From positions 62,001-126,000 of the forward strand of contig CANPVZ010000006.1 in NCBI GenBank assembly GCA_947581855.1: 64,000 nt of DNA, given 5' to 3'. Below the pieces are notes generated by a model. That model had not been told where the DNA came from and searched no databases. It saw nothing but the letters and a program-made list of their open reading frames with translations. Each line of letters begins with the position of its first letter. Within the stretch, counting starts at the first letter, position 1. Both the position numbers and the translations under genes were made by a program. Shown one piece after another: positions 22,307 to 31,837 of this stretch. This stretch comes from an uncultured Phocaeicola sp. Lineage in GTDB: Bacteria > Bacteroidota > Bacteroidia > Bacteroidales > Bacteroidaceae.

Positions 22307-23458
22307 TTATTTAGTGATTAAAATGTGTCTGTCTTCAATTTCGAACCGGAGTCCGGTAGTTCGTTCGTAACTGTTCAGTAATATCCGGATATCTTCGTGT
22401 CGATATAGTTGTCCCGATAAGCGGATGTGCCGGATATCATCGGAAGCAAAAGAAACCTTGAAATTGTACCAGCGCGAAAGGGTGGTCATAATTTCTTCTA
22501 ACGGTTGTCCGTTAAAGATGAACAGGTGATCTACCCAGGCTGTATAGATAGAGGTGTCCACCGTGCAGACAGTGATGATACCCTTTTCCTGCTCATAAGT
22601 CAGTTTCTCCGAAGGCTTTATTTTCGTTTCTTTGCCTTCCGGGGTGGTAAATCCGATACTTCCCTCTACCAATACGGCGGCGAGAGGTGATTCGGCATAA
22701 TTAGTGATGTTGAAACGTGTACCGTACACCTTGATGTCGCCTTGAGTCATTGACACGATGAACGGCCGATTGTTGTCTTTGGTAACTTCAAAAAAAGCTT
22801 CTCCTTTGAGGTATACTTTGCGCTCGTCTTTTCCGAATTTTTTGGGGAAACGTAATTCTGTCTGAGAATTCAGCCATACGGAAGTGTTATCATCCAGTTG
22901 ACAAAAGAATTCTTCTCCGGCGGGAATAGACAGGGTATGGAATTCTGGTTTGGCCGGTTTTGTTTGGCGGTCATCTTCAACGTATATGGAATCGATGAGT
23001 TTTTTTACTTGTTTGTTATTTTGATTCAGTTGAATCGATTCTCCGTTAGCAAGTGTCAGGACGGCTCCTGTTTTGCCCGGTTGAATTACATGGGCGGTTT
23101 TCTTTAGCGGTTCGGCCTCCGGATAGGAAGTCTTGTACAACGTAACCGAAAGAATGAGCAGTGTCACAACAGCAGCAACGCTTCCTAACCATGCGTAAAG
23201 ATGTTTCCGTTGGTTGGGTTTCTCATGGGGGGGGGTAATTTTTCTTCTGAATCTTTCAGCCATTTTTTGCCCATATGCTTCTTGTTCCAGTTCCAGAATC
23301 TGCGATGTTGCTTGCAGACTCTTTATCTGGTTGAATAATGCTACATTGGCTTTTGAGGCTTTCAGCCATGCGTCCAACTGTTGTTGTTCAGTTTCGGATA
23401 AGGGTTGTCCCAAAATTTTTATAGCAATCAGCCGTGATATATTAGCAGGTGTTTTCAT
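22307..23458 (-). CDS. FecR family anti-sigma factor
   Basis: Cytoplasmic N-terminus, single TM, FecR domain (NTSVWLNSQTELRFPKKFGKDERKVYLKGEAFFEV). Confidence 0.93.
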   Translation of the reverse strand: MKTPANISRLIAIKILGQPLSETEQQQLDAWLKASKANVALFNQIKSLQATSQILELEQEAYGQKMAERFRRKITPPHEKPNQRKHLYAWLGSVAAVVTLLILSVTLYKTSYPEAEPLKKTAHVIQPGKTGAVLTLANGESIQLNQNNKQVKKLIDSIYVEDDRQTKPAKPEFHTLSIPAGEEFFCQLDDNTSVWLNSQTELRFPKKFGKDERKVYLKGEAFFEVTKDNNRPFIVSMTQGDIKVYGTRFNITNYAESPLAAVLVEGSIGFTTPEGKETKIKPSEKLTYEQEKGIITVCTVDTSIYTAWVDHLFIFNGQPLEEIMTTLSRWYNFKVSFASDDIRHIRLSGQLYRHEDIRILLNSYERTTGLRFEIEDRHILITK

Positions 23459-23543
23459 CTCTTTTTAATCCTTTTAAGGGCCTTTATTATATAGACGGGT
23501 TTTTTAGCAGAAAAGTATGACAAGCCCTGATGTTTTTAACATT

Positions 23544-24104
23544 TCAAAGAGATAGAAAAAGTAAAAGCAAGAGAAAATCTTCTTTAGACAGATATTCGGA
23601 TAATTGTTTTAAAGCTCTGTATTTTATAGTTTTAACCGTGTTGATACTAATATTTAGTGCATCGGCAATTTCATTCATATTATTTTCTTGCAGGGTCATA
23701 AGGATTACTTTTCGACTTTGCGGAGTCAGCTTTTGTATGGCTTCTGCAATAAGGCATGAACTCTCGGCTTCAATCATGTGCTCGATAAACGTCTCGTTTG
23801 AGGCAATATTCAGATAGTCTAACGTGTCTTTTTCCTGATCGTTTTGTTGATAGTAAGTCCAGTTATCAATAATTACATTCCGAATAACCGTAAAGAAATA
23901 GTTCCGGGGTGATTTTACCGCACCGATAGTTTTCCGGTGAGTCCAAAGCTTGATGTAAGCCTCCTGCAAGAAATCATCAATGGTTTCCTTATTGTCTACA
24001 TAGTGACTGGCAAAAACATAAAAGGAGGAGGAATTTTGTTTAATAAATTCCTGCATGCAATGTTCGTCCCAATCGGCAAGATTTAAAGGAATGTTTTTAC
24101 TCAT
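23544..24104 (-). CDS. ECF RNA polymerase sigma factor
   Basis: Region 2 (ETIDDFLQEAYIKLWTHR) and region 4 (LTPQSRKVILMTLQENNMNEIADALNISINTVKTIKYRALKQL). Confidence 0.93.
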   Translation of the reverse strand: MSKNIPLNLADWDEHCMQEFIKQNSSSFYVFASHYVDNKETIDDFLQEAYIKLWTHRKTIGAVKSPRNYFFTVIRNVIIDNWTYYQQNDQEKDTLDYLNIASNETFIEHMIEAESSCLIAEAIQKLTPQSRKVILMTLQENNMNEIADALNISINTVKTIKYRALKQLSEYLSKEDFLLLLLFLSL

Positions 24105-24402
24105 TTTCTTATTAGCGGTGAGATTTCATTGCAAATAAATCATTTTTTGGGGAGAAAACCAATAGATTGCTCTTTTTTTGATAGAGACATCTTAAAATCA
24201 ATCTTTATCAGAAGGGAGGTTGGATGAGTAAATCAGTTTGTCTGCTGTAACGCAGGTTTTAGTGGATTTGCATAGAACTATTCATTTGTTGGGAGATGAC
24301 TCATGTAAATATAGGTTTATTTATTTTTTCTATATGTTATCTTTTTTCAGACAGGAGAAAGATAACATGGTTTCACCGGAATGGAAATAAAGGATTTATG
24401 TG

Positions 24403-24410
24403 TACTTTTG
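24403..24410 (+). promoter_or_regulatory. -7 box TACTTTTG upstream of the RNase H gene
   Basis: TACTTTTG 22 nt before ATG at 24432; argues against the ORF-track start at 24381. Confidence 0.5.
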
Positions 24411-24431
24411 CTACCGGATAATAGAAACGTT

Positions 24432-25058
24432 ATGGCAAAAAAGAAATATTATGTGGTGTGGAAGGGTGTAGAACCGGGAGTGTATGCATCGTGGAAAGAG
24501 TGCGAAGCTCAGATAAAAGGTTATACGGGGGCCTTGTACAAATCGTTCGATAACGAGGACGAAGCCTGGCAGGCAGCCGCCTCTTCACCTTATATATATA
24601 TGGGCAAACAAGCGGAAACCCATGCAACGGCAGCTAAATCTATTCCCGATACGGTGTGCCGTGAGGCGTTGGCCGTAGATGCTGCATGTAGCGGCAATCC
24701 CGGTCCGATGGAATATCGTGGTGTCTATTTGCGCACGGGGCAGGAAATATTTCATTTCGGGCCGATGCACGGAACAAACAATATCGGTGAATTTTTGGCC
24801 ATTGTGCATGGATTGGCATTATTGAAGCAAAAAGGTCTGCACTCAATGCCTATTTATTCCGATAGTCGTAATGCCCTGAACTGGATAAAGCAGAAGAAGT
24901 GTAAGACAAAACTTACCCGTGATCAGCAAACGGAGCAGTTATTCCTTTATATAGAGCGTGCGGAAAAATGGTTGCGGGAGAATACATATTCCAATCCGCT
25001 CATCAAATGGGAAACAGAACAGTGGGGCGAGGTCCCTGCCGACTTCGGTCGCAAATAG
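24432..25058 (+). CDS. Ribonuclease HI with N-terminal viroplasmin-type domain
   Basis: MAKKKYYVVWKGVEPGVYASWKECEAQIKGYTGALYKSF (viroplasmin/RNase H N-domain), then ALAVDAACSGNPG...GTNNIGEFLAIVHGL...YSDSRNALNWI. Confidence 0.92.
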   Translation: MAKKKYYVVWKGVEPGVYASWKECEAQIKGYTGALYKSFDNEDEAWQAAASSPYIYMGKQAETHATAAKSIPDTVCREALAVDAACSGNPGPMEYRGVYLRTGQEIFHFGPMHGTNNIGEFLAIVHGLALLKQKGLHSMPIYSDSRNALNWIKQKKCKTKLTRDQQTEQLFLYIERAEKWLRENTYSNPLIKWETEQWGEVPADFGRK

Positions 25059-25092
25059 TTCCCGACAAGGTTATAAATCCTTACAAGAAAAA

Positions 25093-25227
25093 ACTGTGCA
25101 CAAACGCAACCTTCATTTGTGCACAAATCGTCTTGCCATTTGTGCACAATTCCACTTTGGATTTGTGCACAAACAGAGGTTGCGTTTGTGCACAGTTCTG
25201 AAACGCCCTCCAGTAAAGGGTTTCAGA
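25093..25227 (+). repeat. 23-bp-period palindrome array, family B copy 2 + conserved hairpin
   Basis: GTGCAC cores at 25096, 25119, 25142, 25165, 25188; hairpin TCTGAAACGCCCTCCAGTAAAGGGTTTCAGA 25197-25227. Confidence 0.95.
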
Positions 25228-25317
25228 AGGGTTTTTGGAGAAGACTTCCTAAATACGGAAAAGGAAAAAAATATACAGACGAGATCTCCGGACGGGTGGC
25301 TCGTAATAAATTCGTTC

Positions 25318-26217
25318 TTAATTCTTGATCTTTCCAAGTTGTTCTCGAATGCCATTTCGGTAAGCCGTCCAGAATTGTTTTACGTCACCCAACCGGTATG
25401 CGTCGGTAAATGGGGCACAGCAAAGCGCTAATACCATATAACCGCATACTCTCTGGAAGGCACGCCCGTAACGTACGAAAAAGTTTTTTCCGTAATGATG
25501 GTTGAAGTACGCGGAATTGCGTATCTGGTACATCCGTTTCCATTTCTTTTTCTTTTGCTTTTCTTTCCAGGTGTCTTGGGTAAAGAATTGCTCTTTCTGC
25601 AAAAGCGCGTCGGGCACATACATCACTTTATAACCCGCCAGCACGGTTCGGTAAGAGTAATCGGTATCATCGTAGAAGATAAATAAATCTTTGTTGGGAT
25701 AGCCTATTTTTTCTACTACTTCCCGTTTAATAAGCGGCCCTTCGAACACCATACCCATGATGGATACCGGTTCGTTAATTCCTTCGGCGGATAATTTTTG
25801 TTGGTGCAGCGAGGTGAAAGGGTTGGAGAGATTTACTTTTCGGCATTCGTTGACAAAGATTCGTCCGTTCTGCATCCGTCGGGGGCACAGTATGCCTGTG
25901 TCGGCACGGTCTTGCCGCAAAAGTTTCTCCAGACAGTCGGGAGCGGGAAATACATCGTCGTCCATGCACCATATCCAATCGAATTCCGCTTCGTAGGCGT
26001 ATTTCATGCCTGTGTGGAAACCTCCCGATCCGCCTACATTCTCCTGCTGGATAACCGTTAGTCCGCATTGTTCGGAAAGCCATTCTTCTGTACCGTCCGT
26101 ACTGCCGTTGTTTACTATAATAATGGTATCTAATGAGGGTGTACTTTTGAGGCATTGAACAGTTTTCTTCAATAAGGAGAGTCTGTTGAAAGTGACGACA
26201 ACGGCTGCTATTTTCAT
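25318..26217 (-). CDS. Glycosyltransferase family 2
   Basis: AAVVVTFNRLSLLKKTVQCLKS...IIIVNNGSTDGTEEWL...WIWCMDDDVFPAPDCL. Confidence 0.93.
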   Translation of the reverse strand: MKIAAVVVTFNRLSLLKKTVQCLKSTPSLDTIIIVNNGSTDGTEEWLSEQCGLTVIQQENVGGSGGFHTGMKYAYEAEFDWIWCMDDDVFPAPDCLEKLLRQDRADTGILCPRRMQNGRIFVNECRKVNLSNPFTSLHQQKLSAEGINEPVSIMGMVFEGPLIKREVVEKIGYPNKDLFIFYDDTDYSYRTVLAGYKVMYVPDALLQKEQFFTQDTWKEKQKKKKWKRMYQIRNSAYFNHHYGKNFFVRYGRAFQRVCGYMVLALCCAPFTDAYRLGDVKQFWTAYRNGIREQLGKIKN

Positions 26218-26321
26218 GTTCTCTTTTCTGTTTGGTTCAAAATAGATGATATCGGTTCAGCGGGCTAAGTTATAACAAATACCTTTGACCGGCAAGTGCT
26301 GGCTCCTTTTTAAACACATTG

Positions 26322-27056
26322 CTATGCTCCGAAAATCTCTTGTGCCTGCCGGTAGCTGTCCAGACTACCGATGTCAAATCGTTTACCCGGCATTTGCCAG
26401 GCATGAAGAGTAGTAATACCGCAAAGATAGTGTGCCAGATTGCCCGGCGCGTCGAACTTACATCCATATTGCAGGCAGTTTTTAATAAGCGGTAAATCGC
26501 GACGGCTGTATATGTAGAAAGGAGGAACCGCCCAGTTCGATACCGGTACTTCCGGTTTCTCCTGCATTTGCAACACTTTCATGTCGGCGTTCACTTCGAT
26601 AACTCCTGTGCGTTGTAGTGCTTTCAGACTCGGTTCGTTGTGACACATAATCAGAGAGGTTCCCTTTTTCTTGAATTCTTCCACGAAACCTTTGAATGAG
26701 AAGTCTAAAATATTATCGGCCGCAATCACTAATATATCCTCTTCCACGCGGCATTCTTTAATAGCCAGTAGTAAATCGCATACTGCTCCCAAACGGGTTT
26801 CGTTTGTTTCCGTTCCGTCATCGATAATGCGTATGGGGCTAAAAGTCTTCGTTTGCCTTGCCCATTCTTGGAAGTGGTGTGCAAATTTATGATTTGTTAC
26901 AATAATATGCTCGTTAATCTCTTCAATCCGGTCGATGTCCTCTATCAAGCGTCCCAGAATAGTGTTGTTTCCTACTTCCAGCAAAGGCTTGGGGAAGTTT
27001 TCGGTTAAAGGGTATAAACGAGTGGCATATCCTGCCGCAATAACTATGTTTTTCAT
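26322..27056 (-). CDS. Sugar-1-phosphate nucleotidyltransferase
   Basis: MKNIVIAAGYATRLYPLTENFPKPLLEVGNNTILGRLI. Confidence 0.9.
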   Translation of the reverse strand: MKNIVIAAGYATRLYPLTENFPKPLLEVGNNTILGRLIEDIDRIEEINEHIIVTNHKFAHHFQEWARQTKTFSPIRIIDDGTETNETRLGAVCDLLLAIKECRVEEDILVIAADNILDFSFKGFVEEFKKKGTSLIMCHNEPSLKALQRTGVIEVNADMKVLQMQEKPEVPVSNWAVPPFYIYSRRDLPLIKNCLQYGCKFDAPGNLAHYLCGITTLHAWQMPGKRFDIGSLDSYRQAQEIFGA

Positions 27057-27057
27057 A

Positions 27058-28248
27058 TCAGATAAATTTAACGCCGTCACAAACCTTACAGTAAAAGGCT
27101 TCGAATAATTCTTTATGCTGTGGAAAACGTTTCAAATATGCTTCGCTTACCGTCCGGGTAATTTCCTCTTTTTTGTCCGGGTTTACAAGCGAGATGCAAG
27201 CGCCTTTGAATCCGGCTCCGCTGAAACGGCCTCCGTATATGCCTTCTGTTTGTCGCATGATGTCGTAAAGAGCTATGAGCTCGGCAGAACCACATTCATA
27301 GTTATGGATAGAGCTTTCGCAGCTTTCGAATATATAGCGACCGTAGGTGTCAATGTCTCCTTGTTGCCAGGCTTTTATGCCGGCAGTTACCCGGTCGCAT
27401 TCCGTGTAGAAGTGGCGTGCCCGTTTGGCAAGTCGCTCAGGCATATGAGATTCGTATTTGCTGAACAAATGTTTCGGGACGTCCCGAAGACGGGTATTCT
27501 CCAATTCTTTAAGAGGAATATTTTCGTAGGCTTGTATCATCCATGCGGCTGTTTTGCATTCGTTTACCCGCAGATTGTAGTCTGTACCGGTCAGTTGGCG
27601 GGTTACTCCGCTGAAGAATATTCCGATTTCAAAAGGCAAAGGTTCTCCTTCTCCACCTCCGAAAGGTAACAACTTGTAATGGCTGTCCTCCGTATCGAGA
27701 TATAATAGACGGTTTTCTTTGCATAACACCACGCAAGCTTGGTCGAGAATACCGTTGCGGAGCCCGACATAGTTTCGTTCCGCTTCCGAAGCATAATGAA
27801 TAATCTGCATATCACTTAATTCCAATCCGTTGGATTGTGCCAGCGCTATAACAAAACCGCATAGCAATGCTGCTGAAGAAGAGAGCCCGCCGATAGGCAT
27901 AGAGCCTCTGACCACTCCTTTTACACCTTTCGTCAGGATGTGATCATGCTGTATGGCTTGAGTTGCTCCTCGCAAGTAGTCGCCCCAGTTGTTTTGCCGG
28001 GGTTCTACAGGGCGTTGCACATTAAATGTGGCAAGTCCCTCGAAGGAGAGAGAACACATTTCCACTTTTCCGTTGTCGGTGGCAGAAAACAAGAACTCGA
28101 TACCTTTGTCGAATGCGAATCCGGAAACTAATCCGTGTTGGTGGTCCACATACGCTCCGAGCGGACATATTCGGTAAGGTGAGAAAAGCCGGTATAGCGT
28201 GCCGCCTTTCCCGAAAATGGTACGATAAGCCGAAAGGAGAGTATTCAT
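27058..28248 (-). CDS. GHMP kinase (galactokinase-like)
   Basis: FSPYRICPLGAYVDHQHGLV..., VRGSMPIGGLSSSAALLCGF, GGRFSGAGFKGACISLV. Confidence 0.9.
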   Translation of the reverse strand: MNTLLSAYRTIFGKGGTLYRLFSPYRICPLGAYVDHQHGLVSGFAFDKGIEFLFSATDNGKVEMCSLSFEGLATFNVQRPVEPRQNNWGDYLRGATQAIQHDHILTKGVKGVVRGSMPIGGLSSSAALLCGFVIALAQSNGLELSDMQIIHYASEAERNYVGLRNGILDQACVVLCKENRLLYLDTEDSHYKLLPFGGGEGEPLPFEIGIFFSGVTRQLTGTDYNLRVNECKTAAWMIQAYENIPLKELENTRLRDVPKHLFSKYESHMPERLAKRARHFYTECDRVTAGIKAWQQGDIDTYGRYIFESCESSIHNYECGSAELIALYDIMRQTEGIYGGRFSGAGFKGACISLVNPDKKEEITRTVSEAYLKRFPQHKELFEAFYCKVCDGVKFI

Positions 28249-28877
28249 GCGTGTTGTTTTTTATATTTGTTCCCGATGATTAAGTTCCGACTATATGCTA
28301 TGAATCCTACTGATTGCCCTAATATCAGCACAGGATCAAGGCGATAGATGCCGTAAGCAATGATAATACCCGAGCCTATCAGGCTGATAATCCAAAATCC
28401 ACCCGGAAGGATCGATTCGTTTCGTTTAGACGATTCGTACCATTGATAAACAAAACGGAGCGTGAAAATAATTTGTCCCATCGAACCGAATAGAATCATC
28501 CATAATGGAAGGTTTTCGTTACGGAAAAACGTGTTAATAAAAGCCGGAAGATTATGAAATACCATGCCGAAAGCAATGAGCGGTGTGCCGAGCAATATGA
28601 TTTTGGCCAAAAGGTGTAGTTTTCTCCATACTCCTTTCTCATTCAGATTCCAGATGTAGATGTAGTAAGAAATCATCTGTCCAAATATAATGGCGAAATC
28701 ATCCCGTAGCCAGCCGTAAATAAACAGTAAATAAGCGCCGAAAATACTTAAGACCCAATAAATGGTAGGTGAAACCACTTGTTTGGCTCTTTCCGACAAA
28801 ATCCATTGGAATAAAATGCGGGCGGAAAAAAATGCTTGTGCCAGAAAACCTATGGCAAACATCAGATAGTCGTGCAT
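28245..28877 (-). CDS. Membrane protein with two LAB_N (lipid-A-disaccharide synthase N-terminal-like) domains
   Basis: Two internal repeats: FFSARILFQWILSERAKQVVSPTIYWVLSIFG... and IFTLRFVYQWYESSKRNESILPGGFWIISLIG.... Confidence 0.85.
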   Translation of the reverse strand: MHDYLMFAIGFLAQAFFSARILFQWILSERAKQVVSPTIYWVLSIFGAYLLFIYGWLRDDFAIIFGQMISYYIYIWNLNEKGVWRKLHLLAKIILLGTPLIAFGMVFHNLPAFINTFFRNENLPLWMILFGSMGQIIFTLRFVYQWYESSKRNESILPGGFWIISLIGSGIIIAYGIYRLDPVLILGQSVGFIAYSRNLIIGNKYKKQHA

Positions 28878-28887
28878 GGATAAATCA

Positions 28888-29622
28888 TTATTTTATATTA
28901 TTTGCAGCTATTGTATAATTGATATAGCGTTTGGCCATCCACCGGAACGCAAAACAGTCTTTAAACGGAGAGACGAGCCGGTTCCATAAATGATATTTTG
29001 ATACACCGGCTATACGCGGATAATGGCGTACGGGAATCTCTTTAAACTTTCCTCCGTCTTGTAACTGAATCAATGCGGGAAGGAAACGATGCATTCCTGT
29101 GAAAAAAAGAATGCGTTTGGCATAATCCGTATGAAGAACTTTCAGCGGACAACCCGTATCGGTTGCTCCGTCATGTGTCATCATTCGGCGGAATCCGTTG
29201 GCTATTTTCGATTGTAGTTTCTTGAATCCTGAATCTTTCCGGTTGGCACGGATTCCCATTACCAAAGGATATTCTTTGATATATTGAAGCAATAGGTTGA
29301 AATCCTCGGGGTTGGTTTGCAAATCGGCATCGATGTATCCTACATATTTGGATTCCGCCATGTCGATACCGGCTTTCATTGCTGCGCTAAGTCCGGCATT
29401 CTTGGCAAAACTGATATAATAAAAGTGGGGATTACGTGCGCAAATTTCTTTTATGTGTTTTTCGCTGTTGTCTTTCGAACCATCGTTAACAAATAATACA
29501 CAGGCTGGATAAGCGGAAGTAGGTAAGTATGCGCCTAATTTGCTTTCCAAAGCGGCCATATTGTCTTCTTCATTATAAATCGGAACGATAATAGTTAAGT
29601 CGTAATGGGATGTTTTATTCAT
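28888..29622 (-). CDS. Glycosyltransferase family 2 (dolichyl/undecaprenyl-phosphate sugar synthase-like)
   Basis: LTIIVPIYNEEDNMAALESKL...FVNDGSKDNSEKHI...VGYIDADLQTNPED. Confidence 0.92.
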   Translation of the reverse strand: MNKTSHYDLTIIVPIYNEEDNMAALESKLGAYLPTSAYPACVLFVNDGSKDNSEKHIKEICARNPHFYYISFAKNAGLSAAMKAGIDMAESKYVGYIDADLQTNPEDFNLLLQYIKEYPLVMGIRANRKDSGFKKLQSKIANGFRRMMTHDGATDTGCPLKVLHTDYAKRILFFTGMHRFLPALIQLQDGGKFKEIPVRHYPRIAGVSKYHLWNRLVSPFKDCFAFRWMAKRYINYTIAANNIK

Positions 29623-29624
29623 AT

Positions 29625-31259
29625 TTATTTCTTTTTTAGAATCGTTATATTATATAGAAACAGATTACTATACCGTTTTGTTGTTTTGGGACGACGATTA
29701 TTGTCGTAATGATCTATCCAAACAGTGTCTACTTTCTCCCAAAGAACAGAGGGCAGTTCTTCACCTACTCGTCCGTGGGTAAGAATGGCACAGGGAAGGG
29801 CTTCCAGTACTTCTTGCGTATTATTTACATCTAACGGACGTATTTTTTTGTTTGCTTCGTACACCAGCTCGATGCGAAGTTCCTGACCGGCCACGGAATA
29901 GAAAGGAAGCGGTTTTAAAGCTTCTATTTGTCTGATACCGCTGATACTTTTAAATTCAGGGTTGTTTACTAATCCGCCGATGTAAGGCATGCAAAATAGT
30001 TCAGCTATGATAAACAGGATCACAACTCCGGAAAGAAAACGCATCGGTTTTAGCTGAGTGATGGAAGTGACCATGAATGCTCCCAATCCCCATATTAGTA
30101 TCGTAAGTAATAGAAGAGAGGTTAAGGAGAGCATTCCTTTCTGATATAAAATAAAATATCCAATGATGGGGAGAGCAAATATAATGAGTGTTACTAATCC
30201 CGCGTTTATCAGATAGAGCCATTTGCCGGTTTTGTCAAGCTGGTTTTTTCGTATCTCTTCTGTCCAATATGTGAACAGAAATCCAATGGTGTAGGCTGCC
30301 GGAATCAGCACTGGGAGTAGATAACGATTTTTCTTTTCGGGGAGAAGGGATAAGAAAACAACTAAAAACAGCATCCAGCATAATGCGAACAAATATTCCC
30401 GGTTTAAACGTAGTTTCTTGTTCCAGTAAGGAACCAGAAGGGTGGTAAGTACCATAAGTGACCAGACACCAGTTTCCAAGAAAAAGGTACTATAATAATA
30501 CCAAGGACGGACGTTTCGTTCAATCCAGGCGGTGGATTCTTTATCCAAAACATAACGGGCTTCTTCCGAATGGAAAAAATAGATGAATAGATACCACCAA
30601 CCGCTGATAAGCAGACAAATGACTATCATGAGAAGAATGGGCAATCCTTTTTTCTCTAAAGAACTTCGGAGGAATAAGGCGTAGCTGACTAAGAAAGGCA
30701 GAAATAACGCATAAAATGAGACTGGTCCTTTACCTAAAAAAGAAAGCCCTAAGAAAATTCCGGCTCCAAGGAAATTCTTCCATTGTCGTCCTTTTTCCTG
30801 TAATCCGCTGTATAGGAAATAAATGGCTCCCAGCATGAATGCGTGGCAGTAAATATCCCACGAGGCTGTTCGTCCCATTAATATGAGGTTATAGGAAGTG
30901 CAGAGAACAAGGGATGAGGCTAAAGCAAAAGTGTCGTTTTGGGTAAGTCGTTTGCCCAATCGATAGAAGAAAAAAACTAAGAGAGTACCCGCAAGTCCAG
31001 CCATAGCACGTTGTGCTTCCATATTATCAGGAAATACCATTTCTACTCCGGCAGCAATCCACGTAGGTAACGGTGGCTTTTCCAGTCGTAATTCTCCGTT
31101 CATAGTGGGAACCATCCATTGCCCGTCGTATACCATTTCCCTGGCTGTAACGATATTGCGTGATTCCATAATGTCTGTATAGATCACTTTATTGTTAACA
31201 AAGAAAGTGAAAAAGCAGATTATAAGTAATAGAAATAAGTGTAGATGCTTTATTCTCAT
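29625..31259 (-). CDS. GT39/ArnT-like lipid-linked sugar transferase
   Basis: Polytopic; DIMESRNIVTAREMVYDGQWMVPTMNGELRLEKPPLPTW is the ArnT/PMT-like first periplasmic loop. Confidence 0.9.
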   Translation of the reverse strand: MRIKHLHLFLLLIICFFTFFVNNKVIYTDIMESRNIVTAREMVYDGQWMVPTMNGELRLEKPPLPTWIAAGVEMVFPDNMEAQRAMAGLAGTLLVFFFYRLGKRLTQNDTFALASSLVLCTSYNLILMGRTASWDIYCHAFMLGAIYFLYSGLQEKGRQWKNFLGAGIFLGLSFLGKGPVSFYALFLPFLVSYALFLRSSLEKKGLPILLMIVICLLISGWWYLFIYFFHSEEARYVLDKESTAWIERNVRPWYYYSTFFLETGVWSLMVLTTLLVPYWNKKLRLNREYLFALCWMLFLVVFLSLLPEKKNRYLLPVLIPAAYTIGFLFTYWTEEIRKNQLDKTGKWLYLINAGLVTLIIFALPIIGYFILYQKGMLSLTSLLLLTILIWGLGAFMVTSITQLKPMRFLSGVVILFIIAELFCMPYIGGLVNNPEFKSISGIRQIEALKPLPFYSVAGQELRIELVYEANKKIRPLDVNNTQEVLEALPCAILTHGRVGEELPSVLWEKVDTVWIDHYDNNRRPKTTKRYSNLFLYNITILKKK

Positions 31260-31728
31260 AGATTTCTTTCATTAATTTCCAGCAAAAAAATAATTGAAAA
31301 TTGAATAAATTCTGAATTCATACCTGCTTATTAACAAATTTTGTTTTAAAATTGTTTTGGATAATAATGGATAAACTGAAAAGATTTTAAATTCCCTTTT
31401 GATTTTTATATGGAAATACATTGTCCTCCTCATACGTCTATAATCATGGTAGAACCAACTCTTACATATTTCATTGTTTTGACTTATCCGATGATGTTTA
31501 AATTTATTCAGTACTTCCTCATGGTATTAACATCCCAAAAATAATACTAAATCTTTATGTAGTATTCAATAATAAATATTTTATGTGGAGCATTTATTGA
31601 TAGTTAAGTGATTAAACCTAATCTGCATATATTTATTAGCATAAATAGGATTTATTAAATCTTTTTCTAAAAACGAAAAGCAGCTCTCTTTTTCATCTAT
31701 AAAATTGGATTAATTTAGTTCAAATCTA

Positions 31729-31736
31729 TATCTTTG
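31729..31736 (+). promoter_or_regulatory. -7 box TATCTTTG upstream of GT2 gene
   Basis: TATCTTTG with TTGG 20 nt upstream. Confidence 0.5.
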
Positions 31737-31837
31737 CAACGAGAATAGTCGAAAAGACAGTATGAAACCGTTATTTTCTGAGGGAACGTAGAAAACAAGG
31801 AATCTATTATAAAACTGAATGAACTCAAATATCATAC

